Numbered from the stretch's first letter, positions 20,906 through 29,747 are shown. The stretch: 29,747 bases of DNA from Carex sylvatica (GCA_964058845.1 CAXKVR010000185.1:1-29747), one strand, 5' to 3'. The notes: generated by a model not told the origin, from the sequence alone. Numbers and translations are program-made.

Positions 20906-21120
20906 TGATTTTTTTCTCAAAATTTCACTTTTTTTTTCCTTCTTTCTTCTTTCTCCTTCCTTCTTTTCTTTCTTCCTTTCTCTCGGCCGCCTTTTATTTT
21001 TCTTCAACCGTCGCTCTCTGCCTCTCTCTCGCTCTCTGTGTTTCTCCGTCGCCGACCGACTGTAGAAAAACGAAAATGAAATCGAATTTAAAACGCGAGC
21101 GAGGGTCACGGGTCTGCAAA
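20906..21120 (-). promoter_or_regulatory. Probable 5' leader and promoter side of the PMD gene
   Basis: On the minus strand this is a strongly purine-rich stretch (GAGAAAGGAAG, GAGAGAGGCAGAGAGCG) with higher GC than the array next to it, as in many plant 5' leaders. It lies between the array and the right subterminal palindromes, mirroring the layout at the transposase end. No clear TATA box is visible. Reading frames here are low-complexity Arg/Lys/Glu and are not genes. Confidence 0.4.
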
Positions 21121-21132
21121 ATTACCCTCTTT

Positions 21133-21281
21133 CCGGTGCACCATTAACCGGATCGAGAGTCCGGTTAACCGTTAACCGGATATTTGATAAAAGTCCGGTT
21201 AACCATTAACCGGTTATTTTGAAAAGATCCGGGATTCCATTCAGCGGAAATATATCAAATGTCCGGTTAACGGTTAACCGG
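21133..21281 (-). repeat. Right subterminal cluster of 19-bp palindromic motifs
   Basis: Four 19-bp motifs of the same family as the left cluster start at 21133, 21161, 21195 and 21263. The last, CCGGTTAACGGTTAACCGG, is identical to the outermost motif of the left cluster. Confidence 0.85.
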
Positions 21282-21364
21282 ACAGGGCATAAATCAAATT
21301 TTTGTAAAAAATAGGGTAGATTCCGTAATTTATTAATATTTTTGGGTATTTATAAAAATTTCGG
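21226..21364 (-). repeat. MULE terminal inverted repeat, right
   Basis: Inverted partner of 13007-13145. The outermost bases read in reverse are CCGAAATTTTTATAAATACC. Confidence 0.9.
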
Positions 21365-21373
21365 CTTTAATTT
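21365..21373 (+). repeat. MULE target-site duplication, right copy
   Basis: CTTTAATTT, identical to 12998-13006. Confidence 0.92.
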
Positions 21374-22988
21374 GACAAGAACATAAAGACTTGAAATTTA
21401 GAACCTATCTAAACTGACAGATGATACAAGCAAGTTTTGATATCTATGTATATATATAAGTATGAAGTATTGATATATAACATATTAAGTTTTTTTAAAT
21501 ACTGACATATTAGCTCTTTATTAAGATTGTACAATTGGTGTTAGTTGAGTTCTAATTTAAAAATAATTGATTTTAAAGTTTTTATCATGCTCAGAGAAAT
21601 ATCAAGTATTTATATATAACATATCAAATATTTGCATATCATATCAAACATTTATATCTAATATATTTAGTATGGCTCATTAAGTATTTATACCTAGCAT
21701 ATTAAGTCTTTATATATTACATATCAAGAAGAAGAAAAAAAACAGCGGAGCAAATAGAATCCGAAAGTACTTCAATATGAATATCATTGAAAAAAAATCA
21801 AGTACAAGACATTCGTATCTTTAGAATCTCAAAATTTCTCACAATTTGTCAGAAATACAGGTGAAATTGAAAGGATGGAAAAAAAATTTCATCTAAAAAC
21901 GTGTAAAAGATGGGTGAGCTGTGAGGTAAAAAATAATAATTTTTCTATTTGTAATGTTAATGTTGATATCTATGTGTGCAAGTGTTGATACATAACATAT
22001 TAAATTTTTATATCCAGCATACTAAGTGTGAGCTCAAAATATAAAAATGGAAGTTAAACTTGGTAAAAAGAAAAAATTATGAAAGTTCAAAAAAAGAAAG
22101 TGAGTTGGAAGATTTTTGTTAGACTAGAGACTCAAACTAGAAAATTTCTCTCTATTTTTTTTGTATAAGCAAACTATAGCAGGAGAGATGACATTGGTTG
22201 CCATCAATGGGTACGATACGGGTAGAGTGGAATCATTTTCATCCATACTTACTAAGAATTGATCTTGCCCATACCCTACTCATACTCGTTAAGAATATGT
22301 CTTATCCTATCCTACCCTACCCATACCCGTTAAGACTAGCAGATAATAAAACAGTAACAGATAAATAACAAAAATATAAATATAATAGTTTTATTATTTT
22401 TACAAATAAACTATCGAAACTTATCATGTCATATATATGCATACAATTACTAATATAAAATAAAAATAAAAATATACAATCAATTCTAATTAATAATTTT
22501 TTATAAAGCAAAAAAAATCAAATCACAAGTTTCCTGGCCCCTCTTATGATTTTTTTTCCACTCTAAATAATCATGTATGATACTAATTCTTTCGCAGTCC
22601 ATAATATTTATTTTTGAAAACAAAAAATTGGTGGGTCCTTATTCGGTGGGCACTGGAAGTTGGAATGTCTTAAACTCTAGATGCCAAACCAATGGTGCCT
22701 GTTGTTTCTGTACTTTTAAATTGCTACTATGGATATGGGAGCGTGCACTGGCCGTAGACAATGCATGCACTGAATGTCTAGAAAAAGAAAAGTTACATGA
22801 TTGAGTTGTACGATATGATCCTTGCAATGAATACGATTACATCGAATTAGAAACGGTGGTTGTGACTTAATTAATACAAAAGTGACAGTTTCCTGCTTCG
22901 TTATGACATAATTAATAAGGAGGGTATACATGAAATTTTTCCCTAATTAATTCTCTCTTGAAGAAATTAAAGCTTTTGGTCCCCTTCT
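21374..22988. other. AT-rich intergenic region with degenerate repeats
   Basis: Between 21470 and 22025 words such as ATATAACATATTAAGT and TAGCATATTAAGTC recur irregularly. At 22208-22335 there is a cluster of GGGTA/TACCC words (GGGTACGATACGGGTAGAG ... CTACCCATACCCGTTAAG), reminiscent of the hAT element at 22997 and perhaps a decayed relative. The small frames around 22577-22931 have no recognisable domain, and no gene is called. Confidence 0.5.
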
Positions 22989-22996
22989 AGTTAACT

Positions 22997-23607
22997 AGTG
23001 GTTTGCTTTTACCCGTCCGGGTCGGACCCGATCCGTACCCGCCCGTGCCCGTTACCCGGGTTATCCGTGCCCGAGCCCGGGTATGGGTCGGGTAAATGGG
23101 TACACGGGTACGGGTAAAAAACGGGTAGGGTACGATTTTTTGGTTCAAAACCCGACCAAACCCGGTCCGATTTAAGTCCGACCCGACCCGACCAACCCGA
23201 CCCGGACCTGTACCCGACCCGTTAAAAAATTCAGAAAAATTCAAAAAAATTCAAAAAAATTCAAAAAAAATTCAAAAAAATTCAGAAAAAATTCAAAAAA
23301 ATTCGAAAAAATTCAATTTTTTTTGAAATTTCGAATTTGTCACCTAAAAAAAAAAAAAAAAAAAAAAAAAAACCGGACCGGACCGGGTACCCGACCCGGA
23401 CCGGGTACCATACCCGGACCGCCCTACCCGTGCCGGGTACCACGGGCACGGGTAAAACTCGGGTCGGGTACGGTTTTTGAAAATTATACCCGAGTATACC
23501 CGCCCCGAGATACCCGTTTACCCGACCTACCCGTACCCGACCAAACCCGTGGCCCGACCCCGGGTAAACCCGGTCCGCCCGAACCCGGTCCGAGAGCAGA
23601 AGCCTAT
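22997..23607. mobile_element. Non-autonomous hAT element rich in ACCCG words (611 bp)
   Basis: AGTTAACT lies directly left (22989-22996) and right (23608-23615), an 8-bp duplication as made by hAT transposases; a ninth shared base leaves the boundary ambiguous by one. The ends are AGTGGTTTGCTTTTACCCG and, in reverse, ATAGGCTTCTGCTCTCGG, a weak inverted pair. The interior is two GC-rich arms of CCCGACCCG, GGGTACGGGTA and related words around a centre with repeated TTCAAAAAAA and a 27-base poly-A run. Frames on both strands here are low-complexity Arg/Gly/Pro products of the repeats, not genes. Confidence 0.75.
23346..23372 (+). repeat. Poly-A run of 27 bases inside the hAT element
   Basis: A pure A tract, preceded by repeated TTCAAAAAAA units. 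It sits inside the element, so it is not a retroposon tail at an insertion end. Confidence 0.9.
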
Positions 23608-23615
23608 AGTTAACT

Positions 23616-24600
23616 AAACATATTCTTGGTTTGTCAACCAAGGGTTTTATTCTGGAATTAAGCATTTATTTTAATAATCTTAACAATTTTAAAAAATTAA
23701 ATTTAAAATTAACGTTCAAAATCATAAGTATTATCTATATTATCCGCATATTACGCCTACAAAAATATGATAAGATTTGATGTTTATTTTACCGTCCATC
23801 AAGTAAATTAATATTATAATAGTTCTAAATATAACGATTTTTTATACATCATCAAATAATGTTTGAAATACATAAAATTTGATTGTGAGGCTATATATAT
23901 ATGTTCAATAACACACTATAATTTAAAAAAAAAAAAATTGAAAGCCTGGCAGCAGTATTTTTAATTTTCAATTTTCTTTAATTTACTACAAACATATATT
24001 ATCAAAGTCGTAATAATAACTACTTGTGGAAAGTTTCTCTTTGTGGTAAAAGTTTGTGATTAGTCATCTTTTTAAATTTTAAAATAAAGACGAGAGCTAT
24101 CTTTTTTTTTTTTAAAAAATTTTGAATTTACGATCTTTCACCCATATGACATTATCTTTAGTTACTAAAAGACTATTTTTTATCATAATAATTATTGTCA
24201 AAAAAGTGTCGACCCAATATATCCCAAGCCATTTTAATTTTCAAGGGATTGATTCTCACCATGACTCGACATATACAGGATGTATAAATTATTAAATGCG
24301 GGAATTCTGCTAGTGTTCATACATGGTAATAATATATAACATTAATGCGACATATTATAATCAGTAAATATAATATTAATTTTTAGGAAAATTTAGATCC
24401 ATGCCATTCCAAAATTCACTCCAAAATTTTGATTTGATTAAATGCTACTCCAAATCTTACTTATTAAGAAAATTGCCACCATTACCAAATTATTATACAT
24501 TTATAATAAAAAATAAACACAATATGTTATATTTTGAATGGTATTTTCATATATTCCACAAATATTCTCACCCTTTAATTTCTACACCCTTAATAGGTTT
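23616..24600. other. AT-rich intergenic stretch, no gene seen
   Basis: Contains A and T runs and no recognisable coding sequence. A frame open from 24401 is AT-rich noise on its left side and overlaps the GRF-like exon in a different frame on its right side. Confidence 0.55.
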
Positions 24601-24803
24601 GATCCGATCCGATCGAAAAGAAATGATTAAACAATATAATAAAACTCTCACCCGTCGTTCTTTCCATTTGTGCATCCTCTCTTCGTCTCCTCTCTTCCCA
24701 GTCGAAAAGAAGTTCCGTCGAGCCTCTCCTGCCAGTCACCGCCACCCCAGTCGCAAGTGGTTGCTGGCAAGTGGTTGCTGTCGTCCGCCTCTCCTCCCAG
24801 ACC

Positions 24804-24974
24804 ATGTTCTCCCAGTCGCTGTCGTCCGGCTCTCTTCCCAGTCGCAGCCACCCAAGCGATTCCTCTTTGCCGAGTATGAGGTGCCCGGACTGCGAGAAGC
24901 AATTGCTAAAGCTCGTGAGCAGTACATACGACAATCTAGGGAGGGTGTTCTACAAATGCTTGGCTAATAAAACG
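24804..24974 (+). CDS. Possible first exon of a GRF-type zinc-finger protein
   Basis: From ATG 24804 the frame codes for a Ser-rich lead (MFSQSLSSGS) followed by MRCPDCEKQLLKLVSS and then YDNLGRVFYKC. The order CPxC ... NxGRxFYxC resembles the GRF zinc finger, a nucleic-acid-binding module found in small plant proteins and in larger nucleases and topoisomerases. The order of residues is seen; the family is from memory. A donor-like ACG|GTACCG follows at 24975, giving 57 codons. Alternatively the frame reads on to a Cys (KTVPCSN) and a stop after 25100. The normal fourth ligand and aromatic block (CxFFxW) are not found downstream before the solo LTR at 25191, so this is probably a gene fragment. 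GC content is much higher than in the surroundings, which supports a coding origin. Confidence 0.4.
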
Positions 24975-25185
24975 GTACCGTGTTCTAATCTCAATTTGTT
25001 GGGTATTGCGAATTTTGGGTTGAAATTGGGCAAATTGGGCAAATATAGTTTTATCACTATCCGATCCGTATTCGATCCGTTTTCACCCCTATCCGTAGGA
25101 CAAGTTTAGTACATTACTGGTACCAGCAGCTTGCATATCCATCAGCTACTCACCAGCTGGAGAGAAATTGGCACTGTACCAGTAG
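24975..25185. other. Spacer with a hAT-like end fragment
   Basis: Around 25060-25100 the text CCGATCCGTATTCGATCC followed by GTTTTCACCCCTA resembles, in reverse, a GGGGTGAAAACGGATCG type end common in plant hAT MITEs. GATCCGATCCGATCG also occurs at 24601, left of the GRF-like exon, but in the same orientation, so no complete element can be drawn. Confidence 0.3.
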
Positions 25186-25190
25186 CTAGC
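25186..25190 (+). repeat. Second LTR target-site duplication, left copy
   Basis: CTAGC here and at 27894-27898. Confidence 0.65.
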
Positions 25191-27893
25191 TATCACACCT
25201 CGTGGCCACGGGTCGCAACAGTCTCCCGCAGTAAGCATACAACTCTGTGTATGCTTACAAGGCAGTCAACATACACTCAGAAATTCACGACAAAAATAAT
25301 GCATAACAAGTTTCTAAATATAAATCAGAGTACACGAGTCTGGTAAAAATATAATATATCAAGGTATCACCTATGGATACCAACTATCAGGTGTGACATA
25401 GAGAGTTATAAGACCAAAAATAATATATACATCTCTCTAGCCAACTAACAAAATATCTATGGAGGTAATGGTGATCTATACCAGAGGCCTACTGGTCGTG
25501 TGCCTCCCTAGACTTAGATGCACCAGAATTTGTAATATAACCCAAAGGGTGGGGGTGAGAATACAATTCTCAGTGCGAATTTGCCACAGTTAGATTGTTG
25601 AACTTGCAATCAAATTTCATATTAAAAAATAAAACCCGTACTATAGCAATTCAAACAGATTCATATTTATAAATAAAAGAAATGCAGATGCTCGACAACA
25701 ACTAAACAATTGAATCACAATTCACGGAATTTTCAAGATGAATTTCAAACACAACACATGTTGGCTTAACTCGACTTATTATTCGGGCTTGTAACAACTA
25801 CAGATGTTCAATCGAGCTGGACCCTTTATCTGACCCTCGTCTGTAGGGTTACTGACACATACAAACGTTCCACCAAGCTGGACCCTTTATCTGACACCCA
25901 TATGTAATTGGTTGGCCTAACCATTTTCTAAGGTCTTTTTTGAATCATATAAAGAAAATTCACTTTGAACTCATTTCAATGTTCGTATTATTCAATTGAC
26001 CGTCAAAACGCATTAACACGTAGGAAAATGCCACCGAGCCACAGACGTTACACATGTCACCCATGATTTCAATCCACATATCAATACAATCACTCACCCC
26101 TCGTTCCAATCGGTACTGGAAAAAATGAGGGTCATTCACCTAAAGCGCTAGAAGGATCCCGAGCTCAAAGTCAGCCATACGGCTCAACTTCATAAATTCG
26201 CACACATACACATTCTCAATTATCAATTCGTAATGACTCTCAACCATAATCAGATCATAACAGATCGACACAACCAACAACCATACCAGTATGCAAATCA
26301 TTCAAGTCAATTTAATTCGAGTTTAATTTGATTTGGGCTATGCAAATAATTTATGCAATTCAATGATGCAATCAATTAGATATTCAACATGACAAACGAA
26401 TAAACAGTTTAATTCCTGAAAATAAAATATCAAACAAGTCCAAAAATCCCGCACCTGTTTATAATGAGCGTACTGCTTAATTACTGATCAGATGTCTCAA
26501 AATGTTCTGCAAATTCCTGCTCGACCGAGCCTACACCTATGTTACACGTATACTTGGTTTAATCCTGGTTCAACGGTCGAGATACTTACTCGAGTTCATT
26601 TAATGGCTTACACATTCCTTAACCAATTCCTATGATTTGGTATCGATTCTTTTGATTCCTTCTTTCTTACTCAAAATTCCTAAAATTTCACACATTTACA
26701 TCTAGGTCCTCTAAACCATATACAATTTTCATTTGGTAACAATTAATGTATCGGTTCTCTATTTTGGTTCCCGCAACAATTCGGTTTACCGATTGATTAA
26801 CCCTAATTTGGTCAAAACCTCAAATTAACAGTTACACGTTCTAGCATTTCAAGATCAAGAGGTAACCCTACCGATTACAAGTCTAATTGGTTGGATTAAA
26901 CTACACAATTCACGATTATTCCCAATTTTGGTTTTGGCACGGAAATCCTAAAAGTCAAAATTCAAAATCGAGATGAAATCGGGAATGAAATCGACAAATA
27001 AACAACCAAGAAGTTCAAGGGAACTAGTTTAAAAGCAATTCAAACTCAAATCTTGAATTTAAAATGAAAATCTGAGTAATCGAGAAATATGAGATTTTAG
27101 AGAGAAACGGAAAGAGAAAGGAATACAGAATAGGAGGGATAGGAGAGATCTATGGCTACTTGCTCAGTTCCAACTTCGATTTCTCGCGACAATCAGTGGT
27201 TCGAGAGGGAGAGAGAGCTCTCTCTCTCTTTTTCTTCTCTCTTGGGCGAAAGCCACAGAAAATGGGGAAAGGAGCAGAGGGGAAGAGAGAGAATCTGGAA
27301 TTTGGTTAAAAAACCCTCTGAGTGCGGACGCACTCAATTTCAGTGCGGGTCAGTCACCCGCACTCAGCCATAGACAATTATTCAAAACTTGGAAAATCAC
27401 AGGGAAATTCATCAGTGCGGACGCACTCATTTTCAGTGCGGGTCACCCGCAGTCAACACGTGGCAGAATTTTGACAGCTCAGAAAACACCGAAATATACA
27501 TGAGTGCGGATGCACTCACGTACAGTGCGGACACACTCAGTACTTGGTTAAATTTTCATCAAAACGGCACTAGATAATAAAAAGTCCGAGCCTAATGCGT
27601 CCGCATTGAAATTCAGTGCGGGTTAAGGCACCCGCACTCAAGACTTAGTCATATTTTGGAAAAAGAAACTGGAGTCAGTGCGGATCTCCCATCCGCACTC
27701 ACCACCAGTGCGGACGCACTGAGCCTATAAAGATCCAGAAATTCGTATTTTCGATGAGGTTTCGATTCAGACTTGATTTGCTTACCGAGAAAGACACTAT
27801 TTAAGGTTTAAATTTCTATTTCGTTAGCACGATTTTTGATTTTTACTTTCAAAAACATTTAAAAATAAATTGTAAAAATTATGTAACGTAACA
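25191..27893 (-). mobile_element. Solo LTR (2703 bp), gypsy-like, one end mutated
   Basis: CTAGC flanks both sides. Read on the minus strand the segment begins TGTTACGTTACATAATTTT and ends GGCCACGAGGTGTGATA; the expected CA end is TA here, a likely single substitution. LTRs ending in a G-rich GTGTGACA-like string are common in plant Ty3/gypsy elements, so a gypsy origin is likely but from memory. A minus-strand CT-rich leader near 27300-27110 looks like transcribed LTR sequence downstream of a U3 full of AGTGCG palindromes. No coding sequence or second LTR is seen, so it is called solo. The weak TG/CA end lowers confidence. Confidence 0.65.
27321..27720. repeat. Array of AGTGCG palindromes in the LTR
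   Basis: About ten inverted repeats in 400 bp. Short ones, AGTGCGGACGCACT (6-bp arms, 2-bp centre), alternate loosely with longer ones such as AGTGCGGGT...ACCCGCACT and AGTGCGGAT...ATCCGCACT. Several carry paired changes on both arms (for example AATGCGTCCGCATT), suggesting the pairing itself is kept or copied by gene conversion. They would lie in the U3 part upstream of transcription. Confidence 0.8.
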
Positions 27894-27898
27894 CTAGC
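27894..27898 (+). repeat. Second LTR target-site duplication, right copy
   Basis: CTAGC, partner of 25186-25190. Confidence 0.65.
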
Positions 27899-28330
27899 AA
27901 ATCGAATTCTGCTGGTACAGATTCATTCATAGTGATGTTCGACCAGTAAACTTGCTTGAGTACGACTGGTAGTCTGGTACTCGATGGATTTCCTGGGCAG
28001 TAAACTTGCTTGATTACATAGTAATATCTATATAAAGATATGGTGTGGTATGGACATAACCCAGTAAATATTGGTGCAGCAGTCCATTTTACAATGTACA
28101 CAGCTCTTAAACTTTGACAATCTAATAAATTTAAATTAAAGGGCAGAAATATGTGTTATACGGTAGTCCAAATCAAACTATATCATTTCAAAAATTTAAA
28201 AGACTAGGGTAAAAGTAATAGTAATAGTAAAAATTCAAACCACATGACAATACATGAAGAGCTTATCTCCTGGCCAATTGGTACATCAAGAAAAGAACCA
28301 ATCATAAAAGCATTAGCCTCAAACTTCTTC
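27899..28330. other. Intergenic stretch, no gene seen
   Basis: AGTAAACTTGCTTGA is repeated at 27945 and 27999 (second copy ending TTGCTTGATTAC). Otherwise AT-rich without recognisable coding sequence. Confidence 0.5.
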
Positions 28331-28336
28331 GATCCT

Positions 28337-28560
28337 GACTTACAAAAGACATGACATTATAGTTAATCAATAAAGATTGTTGATTCATACTTCCAATTAG
28401 AGCTTTCTTGATAGTTGCATAGCATGGCATGGCATTATAGTTGCAATTAGAATGTTGATTCATACTTTCAATTATAGTTGCATGGCATGGCATTATAGTT
28501 GTATGGGTAGAGATTCCCTTGACTTACAAAAGGCATGTCATTATAGTTGCTAAATCATTA
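28337..28560. repeat. Imperfect 75-bp tandem repeat
   Basis: TGATTCATACTT recurs at 28381 and 28456 (75 bp apart), and GCATGGCATTATAGTTG recurs in step. GACTTACAAAAG with CATTATAGTT appears at both edges. A minus-strand frame across it is a by-product of the repeat. Confidence 0.7.
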
Positions 28561-28852
28561 TAGAGATTTCATTGACTTTGTTGGTTGTAGCAATAATTTT
28601 TTTTGTCTATTTGATTAATTTGCATAACATACAATTATTGAATTTTACGATTTCTTCTATTTTTAGAAGATATGTAGGTTCAAGACAAATAAAATTGCAA
28701 TATGGAATACTTGGACTGAAGAAATCATGAAAACACTTATCAAGAATATAAATTGTAAAATCTTAAATTTGGTAAAGTGTATTCGAGCTTGTTTAAACAG
28801 GGGACAAACGTTGGTAACGTTTTCAGCAAGAAACAGCTTGATCGAATTCAGA
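28561..28852. other. AT-rich stretch before the right-edge LTR
   Basis: No gene recognised. The left end of the LTR that runs off the window probably lies here, but no TG start can be chosen without its partner LTR. Confidence 0.4.
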
Positions 28853-29145
28853 AACAACTTAAAACGTTATAACGATTTACCAAACGTTGTAACGTTTTAG
28901 GAATGTCAGAACTGCTGAAGCACAGCTATACAGAAACAACTTCAAATATTGCAACAATTTACCAACGTTGTAACATTTTAGGAATGTAAGAACTGATGAA
29001 GCACAGCTGTTCATAACCAATTGTAACGATTTAAGAATGTCAGAACTGCTGAAGTACAGCTGTACAGTATTAACTTGAAACGTTGCAACGGTTTACCAAA
29101 TGTTGTAACGTTTTAAGAATGTCAGAACGTTAAGTATAGCTGTAT
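28853..29145 (+). repeat. 81-bp tandem repeat in the U3 of the right-edge LTR
   Basis: The word GAATGTCAGAAC (or one base different) begins at 28901, 28982, 29035 and 29117, spacings 81, 53 and 82. The third unit has lost about 28 bp. Each unit carries AACGTTGTAACGTTTT-like sequence and GCACAGCT. Confidence 0.8.
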
Positions 29146-29445
29146 TTAAATTTAAAATTCAAGAAACAAACATTGTTGTCAATAGTTACAATGATTTACT
29201 TAAATCATCGTTGTAACGTTTGATAAAAGTTGTTACGTTTTAATTAAATCTGAGCTTCAGAAATTTCTATTTTTGATCAAGTTTGAGTCAGTGCAAATCG
29301 TTATGTAACGTTTTACAATAATTGTAATGATTTGATCTACTCGCAGAAAAAGAAAACATAAATTCAAAATCGAGCTAAAATGTTATAACGTTTTATAAAA
29401 CGTCTGTAACATTTTAGGTCAATTAGCTCATTTTGGAGCTGTTTC

Positions 29446-29453
29446 TATAAATA
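29446..29453 (+). promoter_or_regulatory. TATA box of the right-edge LTR
   Basis: TATAAATA, followed by GGGTAGTGGAG, stands between the repeat-rich U3 and a leader-like sequence. Expected transcription start is about 30 bp downstream, toward the right edge. Confidence 0.6.
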
Positions 29454-29747
29454 GGGTAGTGGAGTCTCTTCCCCACTTAACCTAGTCGCCTCTAAAACTG
29501 CAAAAGAATATTTTCTGTGAGCTAAAGTTCCTCCATTATTGTGAGAGCTTTAAACTTCAATATCCCTAAACAACCTCAAATCCACTTCATTAATCTTGAG
29601 TTAGATTAGGTTAGAGAGACATTTTGAGTGTTTCTCTTGTGGAGATTTTACTTTGAGACTTCGTTCTCTCCTTCTTGAGTTGCTCGTGTGACTTCCCTTG
29701 ATTATAAGGGCTCGCCGGCACTCATCTCTAGTTGGCCATGTGACTTT

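Larger units (their letters stand above)
13007..21364. mobile_element. Composite Mutator-like element (8358 bp) with transposase and PMD gene
   Basis: The two ends are inverted repeats beginning CCGAAATTTTTATAAATACC. Aligned by eye without gaps, the outer 102 bases differ at about six positions, and weaker similarity continues to about 140 bp. A perfect 9-bp duplication flanks the element. Inside are palindromic subterminal motifs on both sides, a rightward transposase gene (from 14311), a leftward plant-mobile-domain gene (from 19490), AT-rich tandem repeats next to each end, and a nested solo LTR (14928-16975). Without the LTR and its duplication the element would be 6305 bp. Ends and duplication are seen directly; the MULE class rests on the transposase domains and the 9-bp duplication. 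Confidence 0.93.
28853..29747 (+). mobile_element. LTR (U3 and R/U5), probably copia, runs off the right edge
   Basis: A repeat-rich U3 is followed by a TATA box at 29446 and by a leader ending in text such as TTGATTATAAGGGCTCG, which recalls LTRs of plant Ty1/copia elements. The transcribed part lacks a coding frame. The U3 is packed with AACGTT and TTGTAACGTTTT words. The internal part of the retrotransposon, if any, lies beyond 29747. The copia assignment is from general resemblance only. Confidence 0.5.

Noticed and set aside
20837..21109. Minus-strand frame rich in Arg, Lys and Glu
   Set aside because: Low-complexity product of a purine-rich leader; no domain.
22987..23665. Frames rich in Arg, Gly and Pro on both strands
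   Set aside because: By-products of the ACCCG/CGGGT words of the hAT element.
27152..27577. Plus-strand frames near the AGTGCG array
   Set aside because: They read through GA-rich leader and palindromes of the solo LTR, and repeated peptides such as CGRTxFQCG come from the palindromes.
25191..27893. CRISPR-like array suggested by the regular AGTGCG repeats
   Set aside because: Repeats are palindromic, unequal in spacing and inside a plant LTR; CRISPR arrays are prokaryotic.
28302..28493. Minus-strand frame of 63 codons
   Set aside because: Translation of the 75-bp tandem repeat.

Overview
The window is plant nuclear DNA: very AT-rich, spliced genes with GT-AG introns, one canonical plant auxin-response repressor, and many plant transposon families. 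The species cannot be fixed from the sequence. The C-terminus of the Aux/IAA protein resembles monocot family members, which is only a hint.

Layout. Positions 1-5200 are AT-rich intergenic DNA holding a possible first exon of an off-window minus-strand gene (243-460) and three non-autonomous elements with readable target-site duplications (TSDs): a Tourist-like MITE (642-858, TSD TAA), a 500-bp hAT element (1310-1809, 8-bp TSD) and a foldback Mutator-like MITE (1869-2273, 10-bp TSD). The only clearly intact host gene is an Aux/IAA gene (5585-8521, +). Its five exons join without a frame break into 215 residues with domains I-IV, and a direct repeat of the auxin response element lies upstream. 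Positions 8522-13006 are again intergenic with a foldback element (about 9941-10310), a second copy of the Mutator-like MITE (10326-10721) and a 235-bp CACTA-like mini-element (11957-12191).

The centre is one 8358-bp Mutator-like element (MULE), 13007-21364, with a 9-bp TSD (CTTTAATTT), terminal inverted repeats of about 100-140 bp, and ten 19-bp palindromic CCGGTTAAC-N-GTTAACCGG type motifs just inside the two ends. It carries a rightward MULE transposase gene and a leftward spliced gene for a plant mobile domain (PMD) protein, with 3' ends that meet near 18.1 kb. Both genes look damaged. The transposase frame is split by a 2048-bp solo LTR (14928-16975, TSD GTTAG) and stops before the expected third catalytic acidic residue. 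The PMD gene has good splice sites but a TAG where a tryptophan is expected, and it loses recognisable PMD sequence at the junction. Removing the LTR and one TSD copy restores a single frame, so the LTR came after the MULE. Each gene starts just inside an inverted repeat and seems to have a 5'-leader intron filled with AT-rich tandem repeats.

Right of the MULE are AT-rich intergenic DNA, a 611-bp hAT element rich in ACCCG words (22997-23607), a possible GRF-type zinc-finger exon (24804-24974), a second solo LTR (25191-27893, TSD CTAGC) whose promoter-proximal part carries an array of AGTGCG palindromes, minor repeats, and the U3/R part of an LTR running off the right edge, with a TATA box at 29446.

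Apart from the Aux/IAA gene, the window is mostly mobile DNA and its remains. All alignments were made by eye. Family assignments come from recalled motifs, not a database search.
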